In this document: positions 44,007 through 53,291 of the stretch, in pieces | How positions within the stretch are numbered: the stretch's first letter is position 1 | Layout: each line of letters begins with the position of its first letter | DNA from: Lacisediminihabitans sp040549465 | GTDB taxonomy: Bacteria; Actinomycetota; Actinomycetes; Actinomycetales; Microbacteriaceae | Direction: 5' to 3' | NCBI RefSeq assembly: GCF_040549465.1 | Contig: NZ_JBEPTL010000016.1 | Location: 1 to 64,000, forward strand | Length of the DNA: 64,000 nucleotides | Notes under the pieces: generated by a model | Seen by the model: only the letters and a program-made list of their open reading frames with translations | Databases searched by the model: none | What the model was told of the DNA's origin: nothing | Program-made: the position numbers and the translations under genes

Positions 44007-46088
44007 TCAACCCCGCAGCCCGAGTGCGAAGGGGAGTACAGCCGACGCGCCGGCCCGTCGCAGAAGGCGTCCGGCCACCGTGACCGTCCAGCGACTGTCG
44101 ACAAGGTCGTCGACGAGCAGCACCGGCTGGCCCTTCGGAATGTCGATAGCCGCAAATCGCTCCCAGACCCCCGCAAGCCGATAGGCGCTATTGCCGCCGG
44201 CTTCCCCAGCGGGCCCGCCGTTCTGCCATCTCAGCGAGCCGAGCCAGGGGAGTCGCCCCGCTTCGGCGAGCCCTCGCGCGATCGACTCGACGAGCAGTGG
44301 ATGTCGCCGGGACGGCACGCTCACGACCGAGCCAGGCCGCTCATCCCAGCCCCAGTCCGCGAGGACTCGCACGCAGGCCGCCACCATCGCGTGGCTCGCT
44401 GGCGCATCCGGTGCGTTCGCAGCGAACAGTTCGCGCAGCGAGTTGCCCCAGCCGAGGTCGGTGAGCCGAGCCAGCGCGCGACCGGATGCGATCCGCTCGC
44501 CGACGGCGATGTTGCCGCGTACCGGCACGCCGAGGCGATCCATACCGCCAGGCCACTGGGCACGTGGCTCGACGACGACACCCACCCGGTCCAGGGAGTC
44601 GGATGCCACCGCCGCAGCCTCGGTTCCGACGGAAGTCGGGTACCAAACGCCGACGCAACGGTCGCAGCGACCGCAGGGAACGGCCGAGTCGTCGTCGAGA
44701 GCCCGCTGGAGAAACTCCATGCGGCATCCGCTGGTCGTCTCGTAGTCGAGCATCGACTGCTGTTCGGATTCGCGAGCGGCCGAAATGCGCCCGTAGCGTT
44801 CGGCGTCATAAGCCCACGGTTCGCCGGTGGACACCCAACCGCCGGAGACCCGCCGCACTGCACCGTCGACGTCGAGCACTTTGAGCAGCAGTTCGAGCGG
44901 TGTGCGGCGAAGGTCGACGCGGGCTTCGAGCGCTTGGGTGGACAGGGGAGAGGAGCCGAGCTCGGCGATCACGGCCAGTGCCTTGTCTTCCACCGGCATG
45001 GATGCTGTCGCGAAATACTGCCAGATTGCTTCGTCCTCGGCGCCGGGCAAGAGCAATACGTCGGCGTTCTCGACGGCTCGCCCCGCACGGCCCACCTGCT
45101 GGTAGTAGGCGACGGGGGAGGAGGGCGCCCCGAGGTGAAGTACGAATCCGAGATCCGGCTTGTCGAAGCCCATGCCGAGCGCACTTGTCGCGACCAACGC
45201 CTTCAGGTCGTTCGCCTTCAGCCGTTGTTCGAACTGCTCACGTTCGGCGGTATCCGTGCGCCCGGTATAGGCGTGGACCTCCTGCCCGGCGTCGCGCAGC
45301 AGCCGTGCCGTATCCTCGGCCGCCGAAACCGTCAGGGCGTAAATGATGCCGCTTCCCGGCAGTTCCTCGAGATGACTGAGCAGCCAGCCCAGTCGTGACT
45401 TCGAGTCCGGGAGCCTCAGCACGCCGAGTCGCAGTGATGCACGAGCCAGCGCACCGCGAATAGTCACCACGCTGCCTGCCTGGCCCAGCTGCTCTGCGAC
45501 ATCCGCCACCACCCGGCTGTTGGCGGTTGCGGTGGTGGCGAGCACGGGAATGCCGTCGGGCAGCTCGGCGATTAAATCGCGCAGTCGTCGGTAATCGGGC
45601 CGAAAGTCGTGTCCCCAGTCGGAGATACAGTGTGCTTCGTCCACCACGAGCAGTCCGGCTCTGGCGACGAGGGCGGGCAACTGCTCGTCGCGAAAGCTCG
45701 GGTTGTTGAGTCGCTCCGGTGAGACAAGCAACACATCGACCTCGTCATCGCGCAGCTGGCGAAGCACGTCTTCCCACTCATGCGCATTGGAGGAGTTGAT
45801 GGCCACGGCTCGTACGCCTGCTCGGGATGCGGCAGCGATCTGGTCACGCATCAGTGCGAGGAGCGGAGAGACGAGGATGGTCGGACCCGCCCCACGCTGT
45901 CGAAGCAGCAGCGTCGCGACGAAATACACCGCGGATTTGCCCCAGCCGGTGCGCTGCACGACGAGGGCGCGGCGACGTTGATCGACGAGAGTCTCGATCG
46001 CCTCGTACTGTCCCTCGTGAAAATCGGCCTCGTCGTTGCCGACCAGAGTGCGCAGGATCGTGAGGGCAGAAGCGCGGGTGTCGGTCAT
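44007..46088 (-). CDS. RecQ-type helicase fused to a phosphoribosyltransferase-like domain
   Basis: 693 residues. The SF2 core has QRTGWGKSAVYF (Walker A), VVDEAHCISDWGHDFRPDYR (DEAH plus RecQ aromatic loop), ATTATA, GMGFDKPDLGFVLHLG and QQVGRAGR. Cys residues (CGRCDRC, near 480) form a RecQ-like zinc site. The last 120 residues do not look like HRDC: VLLVDDLVDSRWTVTVAGRLLRRAGA is the PRPP-binding loop pattern of type I phosphoribosyltransferases (ComF-like). It unwinds DNA 3' to 5'; the added domain suggests a sensor or nucleotide-related activity. Confidence 0.88.
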   Translation of the reverse strand: MTDTRASALTILRTLVGNDEADFHEGQYEAIETLVDQRRRALVVQRTGWGKSAVYFVATLLLRQRGAGPTILVSPLLALMRDQIAAASRAGVRAVAINSSNAHEWEDVLRQLRDDEVDVLLVSPERLNNPSFRDEQLPALVARAGLLVVDEAHCISDWGHDFRPDYRRLRDLIAELPDGIPVLATTATANSRVVADVAEQLGQAGSVVTIRGALARASLRLGVLRLPDSKSRLGWLLSHLEELPGSGIIYALTVSAAEDTARLLRDAGQEVHAYTGRTDTAEREQFEQRLKANDLKALVATSALGMGFDKPDLGFVLHLGAPSSPVAYYQQVGRAGRAVENADVLLLPGAEDEAIWQYFATASMPVEDKALAVIAELGSSPLSTQALEARVDLRRTPLELLLKVLDVDGAVRRVSGGWVSTGEPWAYDAERYGRISAARESEQQSMLDYETTSGCRMEFLQRALDDDSAVPCGRCDRCVGVWYPTSVGTEAAAVASDSLDRVGVVVEPRAQWPGGMDRLGVPVRGNIAVGERIASGRALARLTDLGWGNSLRELFAANAPDAPASHAMVAACVRVLADWGWDERPGSVVSVPSRRHPLLVESIARGLAEAGRLPWLGSLRWQNGGPAGEAGGNSAYRLAGVWERFAAIDIPKGQPVLLVDDLVDSRWTVTVAGRLLRRAGASAVLPFALGLRG

Positions 46089-46258
46089 CCTTCAAGCTTC
46101 GCAGGAGCGGACGACGCGGCAGACCGAAACCCTCGTTCTGTGGACGAATCGGCGGTTGTGGATAACTGCTTCTCCCTCACAGCTGGCTGGCCACCCGTAG
46201 TATCCCCGGATTCCATCGCCGCGCACCCCGGGCGACCGGGCAGCAGAACCATAGACCC

Positions 46259-46693
46259 ATGACCGTACCTGATTACGAACAGACGCTAACCGAGCCGCTC
46301 GTCACCGATGCGTTGATCGAACAGCGCGTGACCGCCCTCGTGGGCCGAGCCGCGCGGCACCAACTCTGGTTCCTCTTTCTCGACCAGCATGAGGTGCAGC
46401 TGCCGCTCGTACTTCCCTTCAGCGATCCGCCAGCCCAACCAGACGCCTCGCTCTTGACCCTCGCCAGCATCGTCGAGCTCGCCGTCGAGGCCGAGAACGC
46501 CAGCGCGGTCATCGTCGTGGTCGAGCGCTATGCGGATGCGACCTTCACGACGGCAGACAAGCTATGGGCGCGCGGCATCGTCACAGCCCTCGGCGAGCGC
46601 GAGGTCGCCGTGCGTGCAGTACTGCTGAGCCACCGCCGCGGCGTGCGATGGTTCGCGCAGGACGACTACGGCCTTGCCGAAACCAGTGTCTAG
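46259..46693 (+). CDS. Conserved hypothetical protein
   Basis: 144 residues, soluble, mixed alpha/beta. It has LWFLFLDQHEVQLPLVLPFSD and a VIVVVERYAD strand, then RAVLLSHRRGVRWFA. No family is named with confidence; the pattern resembles a small Rossmann-like actinobacterial protein. Its stop TAG shares a CTAG palindrome with the stop of the convergent glutathione peroxidase gene. Confidence 0.6.
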   Translation: MTVPDYEQTLTEPLVTDALIEQRVTALVGRAARHQLWFLFLDQHEVQLPLVLPFSDPPAQPDASLLTLASIVELAVEAENASAVIVVVERYADATFTTADKLWARGIVTALGEREVAVRAVLLSHRRGVRWFAQDDYGLAETSV

Positions 46694-47175
46694 GCCGTGG
46701 GAAGTGAGGATTCGATCAGCTCGACGATCTCCGGGGCATCCGGTTCCGTCGTCGGGCGGAAGCGGTGCACCTCGCCGTCGGGGGTGATGACGAACTTCTC
46801 GAAGTTCCACTTGACCTTGCCGGCCTTGCCTGCGGCATCCGGCGTCTTCGTCAACTCCGCGTAGAGCGGGTGCTGGGACTTGCCGTTCACCTTGATCTTC
46901 TCGAACATCGGGAAGGTGACACCCCAGGTCGTCGAGCAGTATTCCTTGATGGCGTCTTCGGTGCTGAGCTCCTGCAGAAACTGGTTGCTCGGAAAACCGA
47001 GCACAGTGAAGCCGCGATCGCCGTAGGTCTTCTGCAGCTGCTCGAGCTTCTCGTACTGCGGCGCGAGGCCACAGCGCGAAGCGACGTTGACGATGAGCTT
47101 CACCTTGCCGTCGAACTCGGCGAGCGAGGTGTCGGCACCGTCAATGGTGGTGATGGGAATGTCGTTGAGAGTCAT
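46690..47175 (-). CDS. Glutathione peroxidase family protein (thiol peroxidase)
   Basis: 161 residues with the catalytic tetrad region: Cys35 in NVASRCGLAPQY (Cys, not Sec), FPSNQF (Gln) and WNFEKF (Trp, Asn). Bacterial Cys-type enzymes reduce peroxides, usually with thioredoxin. The second Cys needed for the thioredoxin cycle may be in KEYCSTTWG. ATG 47175 (MTLNDIPI) is chosen because the family starts there; no strong ribosome site is seen. Confidence 0.92.
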   Translation of the reverse strand: MTLNDIPITTIDGADTSLAEFDGKVKLIVNVASRCGLAPQYEKLEQLQKTYGDRGFTVLGFPSNQFLQELSTEDAIKEYCSTTWGVTFPMFEKIKVNGKSQHPLYAELTKTPDAAGKAGKVKWNFEKFVITPDGEVHRFRPTTEPDAPEIVELIESSLPTA

Positions 47176-47387
47176 GTGGTTGCAAATCGTCAAGTAAGTG
47201 CGGCTATTCCCATCGTAGAGAAACCTGAAGGTTCGCCGCGACCCCATTCTCGTATGAACGTTTCGGTCGGCCGCTTCGTTCGCCTCGAGATGGTCTCCCA
47301 TTCCATGCCGACAGCGAACGTTCCGCGCGGTCCCAGCATCCGTTCGCTATCGTCATGAGTTGACACCCGCATGACAGGAAGAGCGCG

Positions 47388-48296
47388 ATGCCCGACAGTC
47401 CCATCTCGGCGACGCCCTACGAGGTGCTCGGCGTGAATGCGACCGTCAACGATGACGAGCTGCGTAAGGCCTATCGACGCCTGCTGCGCGAGACGCATCC
47501 CGACACTGGCGGCAACACGGCGAGATTCGTCGCGGTGCAGGCGGCATGGGAACGCATCGGAAACCCGGATGACCGCGCAGCCTACGATCGCGCGCGACCA
47601 ACGATCAGCGGCACCGAAGCCGGGTTCACCTGGGCACCGCGCGCACGAACCCAACAGCAGGACACTCGCCCCAGGGCCCGCGCCTACGGACATCCGGGTG
47701 GCTGGCGGCGCGAACGCTACCTGTCGCTGATGCGCGAATGGGTAGGCCGCGGCGAACCACTGGACGACCCCTACGACCCGACGCTGGTGCGCTCGGCTCC
47801 CCGGGAGATCCGTCATATTCTGGCCGATGCGCTGGCGGAGGAAGCGACAGCTCGCACGCTCTCTGCGCTGGGCATTGGCTATACGGTCTGGCACGACGTG
47901 GCGACCGGAACGCCCGACGAGAAGATCGATCACATCGTGCTCGGCCCCACGGGACTGTTCGCCGTCCTCTCGGAGGACTACGGCCAGCCGGTCACGCTCA
48001 AACGCGGTGAGATCGTCAGTGACCGGCATCCACTCCACGAACTGGGCCTAAGCGCCAAGGTCATCGCCAAGGCAACCAGGGTGAAGTTCACCGCGCTCGT
48101 GATCGTGCTGCCCGACGACGCTCTCGGCGATCCACTGACGGTCCTCGGAAGCATCCGTGGGGCCGCGACCATCGTGGTGCGACAGTCGCAGCTACCCGCC
48201 CTGCTGAGAAACGGCGTTCCCGGGGCTCGCGTGGTGGGCGGCAACGAGCTGTTCGACGTACGCACTCGGCTCCAGTCCGCAGTGCGGTTCGTCTGA
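47388..48296 (+). CDS. J-domain protein fused to a NERD-like nuclease domain
   Basis: 302 residues. Residues about 7-66 are a J domain (YEVLGVNATVNDDELRKAYRR, HPD in ETHPDTGG, AYDRARP), which stimulates Hsp70 (DnaK). After a linker, residues about 130-230 look like a NERD domain: EEATARTLSALGIGYTVWHD and EKIDHIVLGPTGLFAV. The usual nuclease DSK motif reads VLSEDYG here, so the catalytic Lys may be lost. AGGAAGAG precedes the ATG. The next gene, 138 bp on, encodes a nuclease-helicase. Confidence 0.8.
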   Translation: MPDSPISATPYEVLGVNATVNDDELRKAYRRLLRETHPDTGGNTARFVAVQAAWERIGNPDDRAAYDRARPTISGTEAGFTWAPRARTQQQDTRPRARAYGHPGGWRRERYLSLMREWVGRGEPLDDPYDPTLVRSAPREIRHILADALAEEATARTLSALGIGYTVWHDVATGTPDEKIDHIVLGPTGLFAVLSEDYGQPVTLKRGEIVSDRHPLHELGLSAKVIAKATRVKFTALVIVLPDDALGDPLTVLGSIRGAATIVVRQSQLPALLRNGVPGARVVGGNELFDVRTRLQSAVRFV

Positions 48297-48422
48297 ATCG
48301 ACGCGTCAGGAAACCGTTTCCCGGCCGACTGACTCTCCGGTCGGGCCGTGAGCAGTGAGCCGCCTACCGCATCGACCGCGTACGACTGTCGCCGGCAGCC
48401 GATACCCTGGCTGCAGTCGAGC

Positions 48423-48432
48423 GGAGGTGATC
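48423..48432 (+). promoter_or_regulatory. Perfect Shine-Dalgarno that fixes a TTG start
   Basis: GGAGGTGATC is a full complement to the 16S 3' end. With TTG at 48435 it leaves ideal spacing, so the upstream GTG at 48348 is unlikely to be used. Confidence 0.75.
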
Positions 48433-48434
48433 GG

Positions 48435-51400
48435 TTGTTCCTGCTCGGCCCGTCACCCGTCGTTTACTCGGCGAGCGACCTGAGTGCTGCCTCCTCATGC
48501 GAGTGGGCCCTCATGCGAAAACTCGACGCGAAGCTCGGTCGCATTCCGATGCCGACAACAGTCGACGACGACATGCTGGAGCGAACAGCACGATTGGGCG
48601 ATGCCCATGAGCTGCGCTATCTCGAAGAACTGCGTCTGACCAGGCAGGTCGTGGAGATCGAACGCCCAGGCATCGAGAGAATCGCCGAAGCGGCTGCACA
48701 GAGTGAAGCCGCCTTCGCCGGGGGCGCGGAGGTCGTGTACCAGGCTGCATTCTTCGACGGACGCTTCCTCGGCTATGCGGACTTCATCATCCGTGATGAC
48801 GCCGGCAGCTACGAGGTCTACGACACCAAGCTGGCCCGGCATGCCAAGATCATCGCCCTGCTGCAACTCGCCGCCTACAGCGAGCAACTGCAGCGTCTCG
48901 GCATTCCGACGGGGGAGTTCGTGCACCTCCTGCTGGGCGACCAGAGCACCAGTTCACATCGGCTGCGTGACATCCTTCCGGTGTATCGCAAGCGTCGCGC
49001 TCGCCTCGAGCAGATGGTCGACGAACGCGTCGCCGACCGTCTGCCCACCGAGTGGGGCGACCCACGTTACGCGCCGTGCGGTCGCTGCGACGCCTGCGAA
49101 GAACAGGTGCAGCTGCACCGCGACGTTCTGCTCGTCGCGGGCCTGCACACCTCCCAACGAATGAAACTGCGGGCCGCCGGTATCGATACGATCGAGCAAC
49201 TGGCTGAGGCAGATTCGGTTGACGGCATCTCGGATGCCACCCTCGCCACCCTGCGTCGCCAGGCCAGACTGCAGCTCGAGCCTGGCGCTCTCGCCTGGCG
49301 GGTCACGACACCGGCTGCACTTGCGGCACTTCCCGAGCCGAATGCCGGTGACGTGTTCTTCGATTTCGAGGGGGATCCGCTCTACCAGGAGGGCGCGGTC
49401 TGGGGCCTCGACTACCTCTTCGGGCTGGTGGAACCGGATGAGACGTTCCGAGCGTTCTGGGCCCACGATCTCGTCGACGAACGCCAGGCACTCGTCGACT
49501 TCCTCGACTACATCGACGACAGGCGTGCGCGGCATCCCGGCATGCACGTCTACCACTACGCAGCCTACGAACGCACCCACCTCTTGACCCTCGCCGCCCG
49601 GCACGGTGTCGGTGAGGAACGGGTCGCCGACCTGCTACGTGAACACGTGCTCGTCGATCTCTACCCGATCGTGCGACGCGCACTGGTGATCGGCAGCCGC
49701 AGCTATTCGCTCAAGAAGCTGGAGCCGCTCTACATGGGCGACAGGCTCCGCGAGGGAGTCGCCAATGCTGCCGACTCCATCACGGAATACGTTCGGTCAC
49801 GCGAGCTGCTCGAAGCGGGGGAGGCGGATGCCGCTACCGCGGTTCTCGCCGACATCGCCGACTACAACGCCTACGACTGCGTCTCCACCCTCCGCCTGCG
49901 CGACTGGCTGCTCGATCGCGCCGCCGATAGTCACGTGGCTCTCGCCAGCCCCGCCGATCTCGAGATTGTCACGGTCGAGCGCGAACCCGACCAGGTCTAC
50001 CTCGACCTGTCCGCTCTCATCGATGCCGTTCCGCCGACCGATCGCACGCCAGATGAGACCGCGATTTCCCTCGCGGCGGCAGCGATCGACTATCACCGCC
50101 GAGAGAACAACAGTTTCTGGTGGGATCACTACGACCGGCTGCGCCAGCCGATCGACGACTGGCAGGACACCCGCGACGTCTTCCGTATCGAGGCCGTGAC
50201 GGTGATGAGAGGTTGGTCCATCGAGGGCCGCGATCGTTCGTTGTCGCGCGAACTGCTCGTCACCGGCACGCCTGCGCTCGGCAGCTCCTTCTCGATCGGC
50301 CGCGCACCGTATCTCGCCTATGAGATATATCAACCGGCCGGAGAAAACATCGAACCCGGCGCGCGCTACGCCCATAGTCGCGCGAAGATCATCGAGGTGG
50401 TCCCCGATGGCCTCGTCATCGAGGAGAAGCTACCGAAGGCGGGTGATCCCTACGATGATTTCCCGATGGCGCTGACGCCGAGTTCGCCGCCCCGCGCGAA
50501 GGTGCTGGCCGACGCGATTCACTACTGGGGTGACGAGGTGTTGCGGTCGTGGCCCGCGCCGATTCCTGACGCCGCCTTCGACATCCTCCGCCGGGCAGCA
50601 CCGAGAGGAACCCTGAGCGCCGATGCCGACACACAGTCGGCGATTCGCGAATCGCTCCTCACCCTCGACCGGTCCTACCTGGCAGTGCAGGGGCCTCCCG
50701 GCACAGGAAAGACCTACGTCGGCTCCCATGTGATTGCCGACCTGGTGCGGGACCACGGATGGAAGGTCGGAGTCGTCGCACAATCGCATGCCGCGGTTGA
50801 GAACATGCTCGGGGGAGTGGTGAAGGCAGGGCTCGACCCGGCGCTGGTCGGTAAGGTGCCGAGAGCGGGTGACAGCGCCACCGTTCCGTGGACAACGCTC
50901 AGCACGGCGACGCTCGGTGCCTTCACCGCGCAGCCCGGATTTGTGGTGGGCGGCACCGCCTGGACTTTCGCCAACGCGAACCACATCCCGCGCGACTCGC
51001 TCGACCTCCTGGTAATCGACGAGGCTGGGCAGTACTCGCTCGCGAACACCATCGCGGCATCCGTCTCGGCACAGCGGCTGCTGTTGCTCGGCGACCCGCA
51101 GCAACTTCCGCAGGTGAGCCAGGGCACCCATCCGGAGCCGGTGGATGTCTCTGCCCTCGGTTGGCTCTCGGCCGGGCACGACGTGCTCCCGCCGCAGTTC
51201 GGCTACTTTCTCGAGACCAGTTGGCGGATGCATCCGGATCTCTGCGCGCCGGTCTCCGCACTGTCCTACGAGGGCAGGCTGCACTCGTACCCCTCCGATC
51301 GCAGTCTCGCGGGGGTCGCGCCCGGGCTGCATGCGGTGCCGGTGGAACACCGGGACAACGCGACATCCTCACCGGAGGAAGCGGACGCCGTGGTCGCGCT

Positions 51401-51800
51401 GGTGAGAGACCTGCTCGACCGTGCGTGGACATCCGGCGGCTCGACCAGACCGCTGGAACAGCGCGACGTGATCGTGGTCGCGCCCTACAACGCGCAGGTC
51501 GAGCTGTTGCGCGAACGTCTGGCCGAAGCCGACTTGGACGGCGTGTCGGTGGGTACCGTCGACCGGTTCCAGGGTCGCGAAGCGGCCGTCGCCATCGTCT
51601 CGCTCACCGCCTCGAGCGCGGCCGATGTGCCACGCGGCATCGAATTCCTCCTCATGGCGAACCGGCTGAATGTGGCGATCTCGCGTGCCCAATGGGCCGC
51701 GTACCTGCTCTACTCGCCGGCTCTCACCGAGTTTCTGCCGACGAATATCGACGGCCTGGCTCAGCTCAGCGCTTTCGTGCGTCTCGTTGAAGGAGAATGA
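48435..51800 (+). CDS. TM0106-family RecB-like nuclease / SF1 helicase
   Basis: About 1121 residues in three parts: a RecB-type nuclease region (EVYDTKLARHAKIIALLQLAAY, plus Cys cluster CGRCDAC that may bind Fe-S), an RNase-H-like exonuclease fold (DVFFDFEGDPLYQEG), and a Dna2/Upf1-like SF1 helicase (GPPGTGKT, VIDEAGQYSLAN, TVDRFQGREAAVAIVS). This domain order defines the TM0106 family, with proposed roles in DNA processing. TTG 48435 is supported by a perfect ribosome site and begins at the conserved LFLLGPSPVVYSASDL. Confidence 0.88.
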   Translation: MFLLGPSPVVYSASDLSAASSCEWALMRKLDAKLGRIPMPTTVDDDMLERTARLGDAHELRYLEELRLTRQVVEIERPGIERIAEAAAQSEAAFAGGAEVVYQAAFFDGRFLGYADFIIRDDAGSYEVYDTKLARHAKIIALLQLAAYSEQLQRLGIPTGEFVHLLLGDQSTSSHRLRDILPVYRKRRARLEQMVDERVADRLPTEWGDPRYAPCGRCDACEEQVQLHRDVLLVAGLHTSQRMKLRAAGIDTIEQLAEADSVDGISDATLATLRRQARLQLEPGALAWRVTTPAALAALPEPNAGDVFFDFEGDPLYQEGAVWGLDYLFGLVEPDETFRAFWAHDLVDERQALVDFLDYIDDRRARHPGMHVYHYAAYERTHLLTLAARHGVGEERVADLLREHVLVDLYPIVRRALVIGSRSYSLKKLEPLYMGDRLREGVANAADSITEYVRSRELLEAGEADAATAVLADIADYNAYDCVSTLRLRDWLLDRAADSHVALASPADLEIVTVEREPDQVYLDLSALIDAVPPTDRTPDETAISLAAAAIDYHRRENNSFWWDHYDRLRQPIDDWQDTRDVFRIEAVTVMRGWSIEGRDRSLSRELLVTGTPALGSSFSIGRAPYLAYEIYQPAGENIEPGARYAHSRAKIIEVVPDGLVIEEKLPKAGDPYDDFPMALTPSSPPRAKVLADAIHYWGDEVLRSWPAPIPDAAFDILRRAAPRGTLSADADTQSAIRESLLTLDRSYLAVQGPPGTGKTYVGSHVIADLVRDHGWKVGVVAQSHAAVENMLGGVVKAGLDPALVGKVPRAGDSATVPWTTLSTATLGAFTAQPGFVVGGTAWTFANANHIPRDSLDLLVIDEAGQYSLANTIAASVSAQRLLLLGDPQQLPQVSQGTHPEPVDVSALGWLSAGHDVLPPQFGYFLETSWRMHPDLCAPVSALSYEGRLHSYPSDRSLAGVAPGLHAVPVEHRDNATSSPEEADAVVALVRDLLDRAWTSGGSTRPLEQRDVIVVAPYNAQVELLRERLAEADLDGVSVGTVDRFQGREAAVAIVSLTASSAADVPRGIEFLLMANRLNVAISRAQWAAYLLYSPALTEFLPTNIDGLAQLSAFVRLVEGE

Positions 51801-51841
51801 CTTCGCGACAGACAAGCAGTAACTTCCTGACGGTACACAGA

Positions 51842-51863
51842 AGGCCCCGATCGCTCGAGGCCT
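51842..51863. terminator. Hairpin between convergent genes
   Basis: AGGCCCCGA (51842-51850), loop TCGC, TCGAGGCCT (51855-51863): a 9-bp stem with one mismatch. It can serve both strands; no T run. Confidence 0.5.
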
Positions 51864-51879
51864 CCTGCAATTTCGCGGA

Positions 51880-52140
51880 TCAGTCGTGTCGGTCCGCGCG
51901 ATCCTTATCCGTTTCCTCCACTGCGTCTTCGTCGAGGGCGGTCGGGGATCCGGTTGCCGTACTCCCCGGGGAGAGGGAGCCATCCTCGGTCACGGCCGGG
52001 CGTGGTTCGTCATCCGAACTCGTCTCGGACTGGCCGTGTTCGCCGTACTCCCAGTTGTCACCCTCCCCGTGCTTTCCATCGCGCGGTCCGGGATCCGGAA
52101 GCGGCTTGTTGAGATCTGCGTAGTCCTGTGAGTCGCTCAT
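51880..52140 (-). CDS. Acidic disordered small protein
   Basis: 86 residues, rich in Asp, Glu, Ser and Gly, without hydrophobic core. It starts MSDSQDYADLNKPLPDPGPR. I chose ATG 52140, about 9 nt from AGGAAGG; ATG 52149 would abut it. It has no recognised domain. A similar gene lies 28 bp upstream on the same strand, suggesting a pair with related, perhaps stress-linked roles. Confidence 0.6.
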   Translation of the reverse strand: MSDSQDYADLNKPLPDPGPRDGKHGEGDNWEYGEHGQSETSSDDEPRPAVTEDGSLSPGSTATGSPTALDEDAVEETDKDRADRHD

Positions 52141-52167
52141 CGTCGACATCCTTCCTGTGTGGTCGAG

Positions 52168-52380
52168 CTAGGAGAGGGGGGCGGGGCCACCGTCTGGCAG
52201 CGCGTCGGCGTCTTCGTCCTTATCGGTGTACTCGCCGTCTCGCTCTTCCGTGTGCTCGTCGGTGTAACTCCCCTTGACGTCATCCGGCTCCTCTGGGGTG
52301 AAAGTCCCCTGCGCCGTCTCGGCTGACTCGCCTGTGTAGCTGGCGCCGTCGCCCTCTCGCGTGTTGTCGTCGGTACTCAT
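52168..52380 (-). CDS. Acidic repeat protein with (S/T/E)-(Y/F)-T motifs
   Basis: 70 residues. Four short repeats occur at near-regular spacing: SYTGE, TFTPE, SYTDE and EYTDK, in an otherwise acidic, unstructured chain. GAGGAGG lies 7-8 nt before ATG 52380. No homologue family is named. It precedes the other acidic protein on the same strand and is divergent from the UspA gene. Confidence 0.65.
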   Translation of the reverse strand: MSTDDNTREGDGASYTGESAETAQGTFTPEEPDDVKGSYTDEHTEERDGEYTDKDEDADALPDGGPAPLS

Positions 52381-52775
52381 CAACTGTCCTCCTCGCTGCG
52401 AATACGCGTCGCGACCGAGGGGCACGACGTCGTGAGACCCACGGTAGGCGCGCCGCGGCGTTCTGCCCACCCCCTGAGGCGAAATAGAACCGCCGGTCCG
52501 ATGGCCTATGCCTGCGCGACCGAATCTGGCATGCTGGTGTCAGCGCTTCGGCGCCGCGGCGGTGGGGCTCGCCGTAACCAACCTCGACATCGGTCGACAA
52601 CAGTCCCTATCTCGGCACTTGTGTGCGCCCAGAGATAGGAGCCCCGCATGTTCATCACCTGCTCGTCGGCTATCGCCACGACGGTCGCCAGCCGCCCCTC
52701 GACTGACTTTTCCGCCGACCCGCCGGACGGTGCTGTCTTATCCACTCGCCATGTCATCACAGCAGGGAGCAGATC
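52381..52775. other. 395-bp intergenic region
   Basis: No convincing gene was found. It contains an inverted repeat, CCTATCTC (52606-52613) and GAGATAGG (52632-52639), with an 18-nt loop and no T run. It separates divergent genes and should hold promoters for both; AGGGAG near 52764 is the ribosome site for the UspA gene. Confidence 0.4.
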
Positions 52776-53291
52776 GTGAGCATTGATTCGCCCACACGTT
52801 CCGTTGTCGTCGGAGTCACGCCGACCCAGCCGGAATCCGTCGTATTACAGGCAACCAGTTTCGCTGCACATTTCGATGCCCAGCTGGTGTGCGCCTGGGT
52901 CGACGGAGGCAGATACCCAGTTGAGGAGTTTCCCGACGGAACGGTGAGGGCGCTGCCCTTCGATCCGGACCTCGCCTACCCGGTCGATGAGCAGTTTCCC
53001 GACGAACTGGCCGTGCGCCTCAAACGGTTGTTGGGCGCTCAGGGCGCAAAGTGGAGCACCCGAGCTCTCGCGGGTGACCCGGCACAGGCCCTCGGCCACC
53101 TGGCGGACCTGCTCGACGCCACCATGATCGTCGTGGGAACCCGGCGCGCCACCGTGCGAGGAACCATGCAGGAGTTCTTCAACGGCTCGGTCGCCGTGCA
53201 TCTGGCTCACCGTCAACGTCGTCCCGTCGTCGTCATCCCGCTCGCCCCGGTCGGCTCAGACGATTCTCTTCCATGGGAACCAGCCTCGTGA
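52776..53291 (+). CDS. Universal stress protein (UspA domain)
   Basis: 171 residues: VVVGVTPTQPESVVLQATSFAA at the N terminus and the end VVGTRRATVRGTMQEFFNGSVAVHLAHRQRRPVVVIP, a variant of the ATP-binding G-x2-G-x9-G-(S/T) motif with G-T-R-R first. It starts at GTG 52776 with AGGGAG. It overlaps the next gene by GTGA and heads the uspA-crcB-crcB operon, tying it to fluoride resistance. Confidence 0.88.
   Translation: MSIDSPTRSVVVGVTPTQPESVVLQATSFAAHFDAQLVCAWVDGGRYPVEEFPDGTVRALPFDPDLAYPVDEQFPDELAVRLKRLLGAQGAKWSTRALAGDPAQALGHLADLLDATMIVVGTRRATVRGTMQEFFNGSVAVHLAHRQRRPVVVIPLAPVGSDDSLPWEPAS

Noticed and set aside
52506..52760. 84-codon minus-strand frame in the intergenic region before UspA
   Set aside because: Arg/Pro-rich, no ribosome site and no recognised family.
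52700..52800. Fluoride riboswitch upstream of the usp-crcB operon
   Set aside because: No sequence resembling the conserved fluoride aptamer could be recognised.
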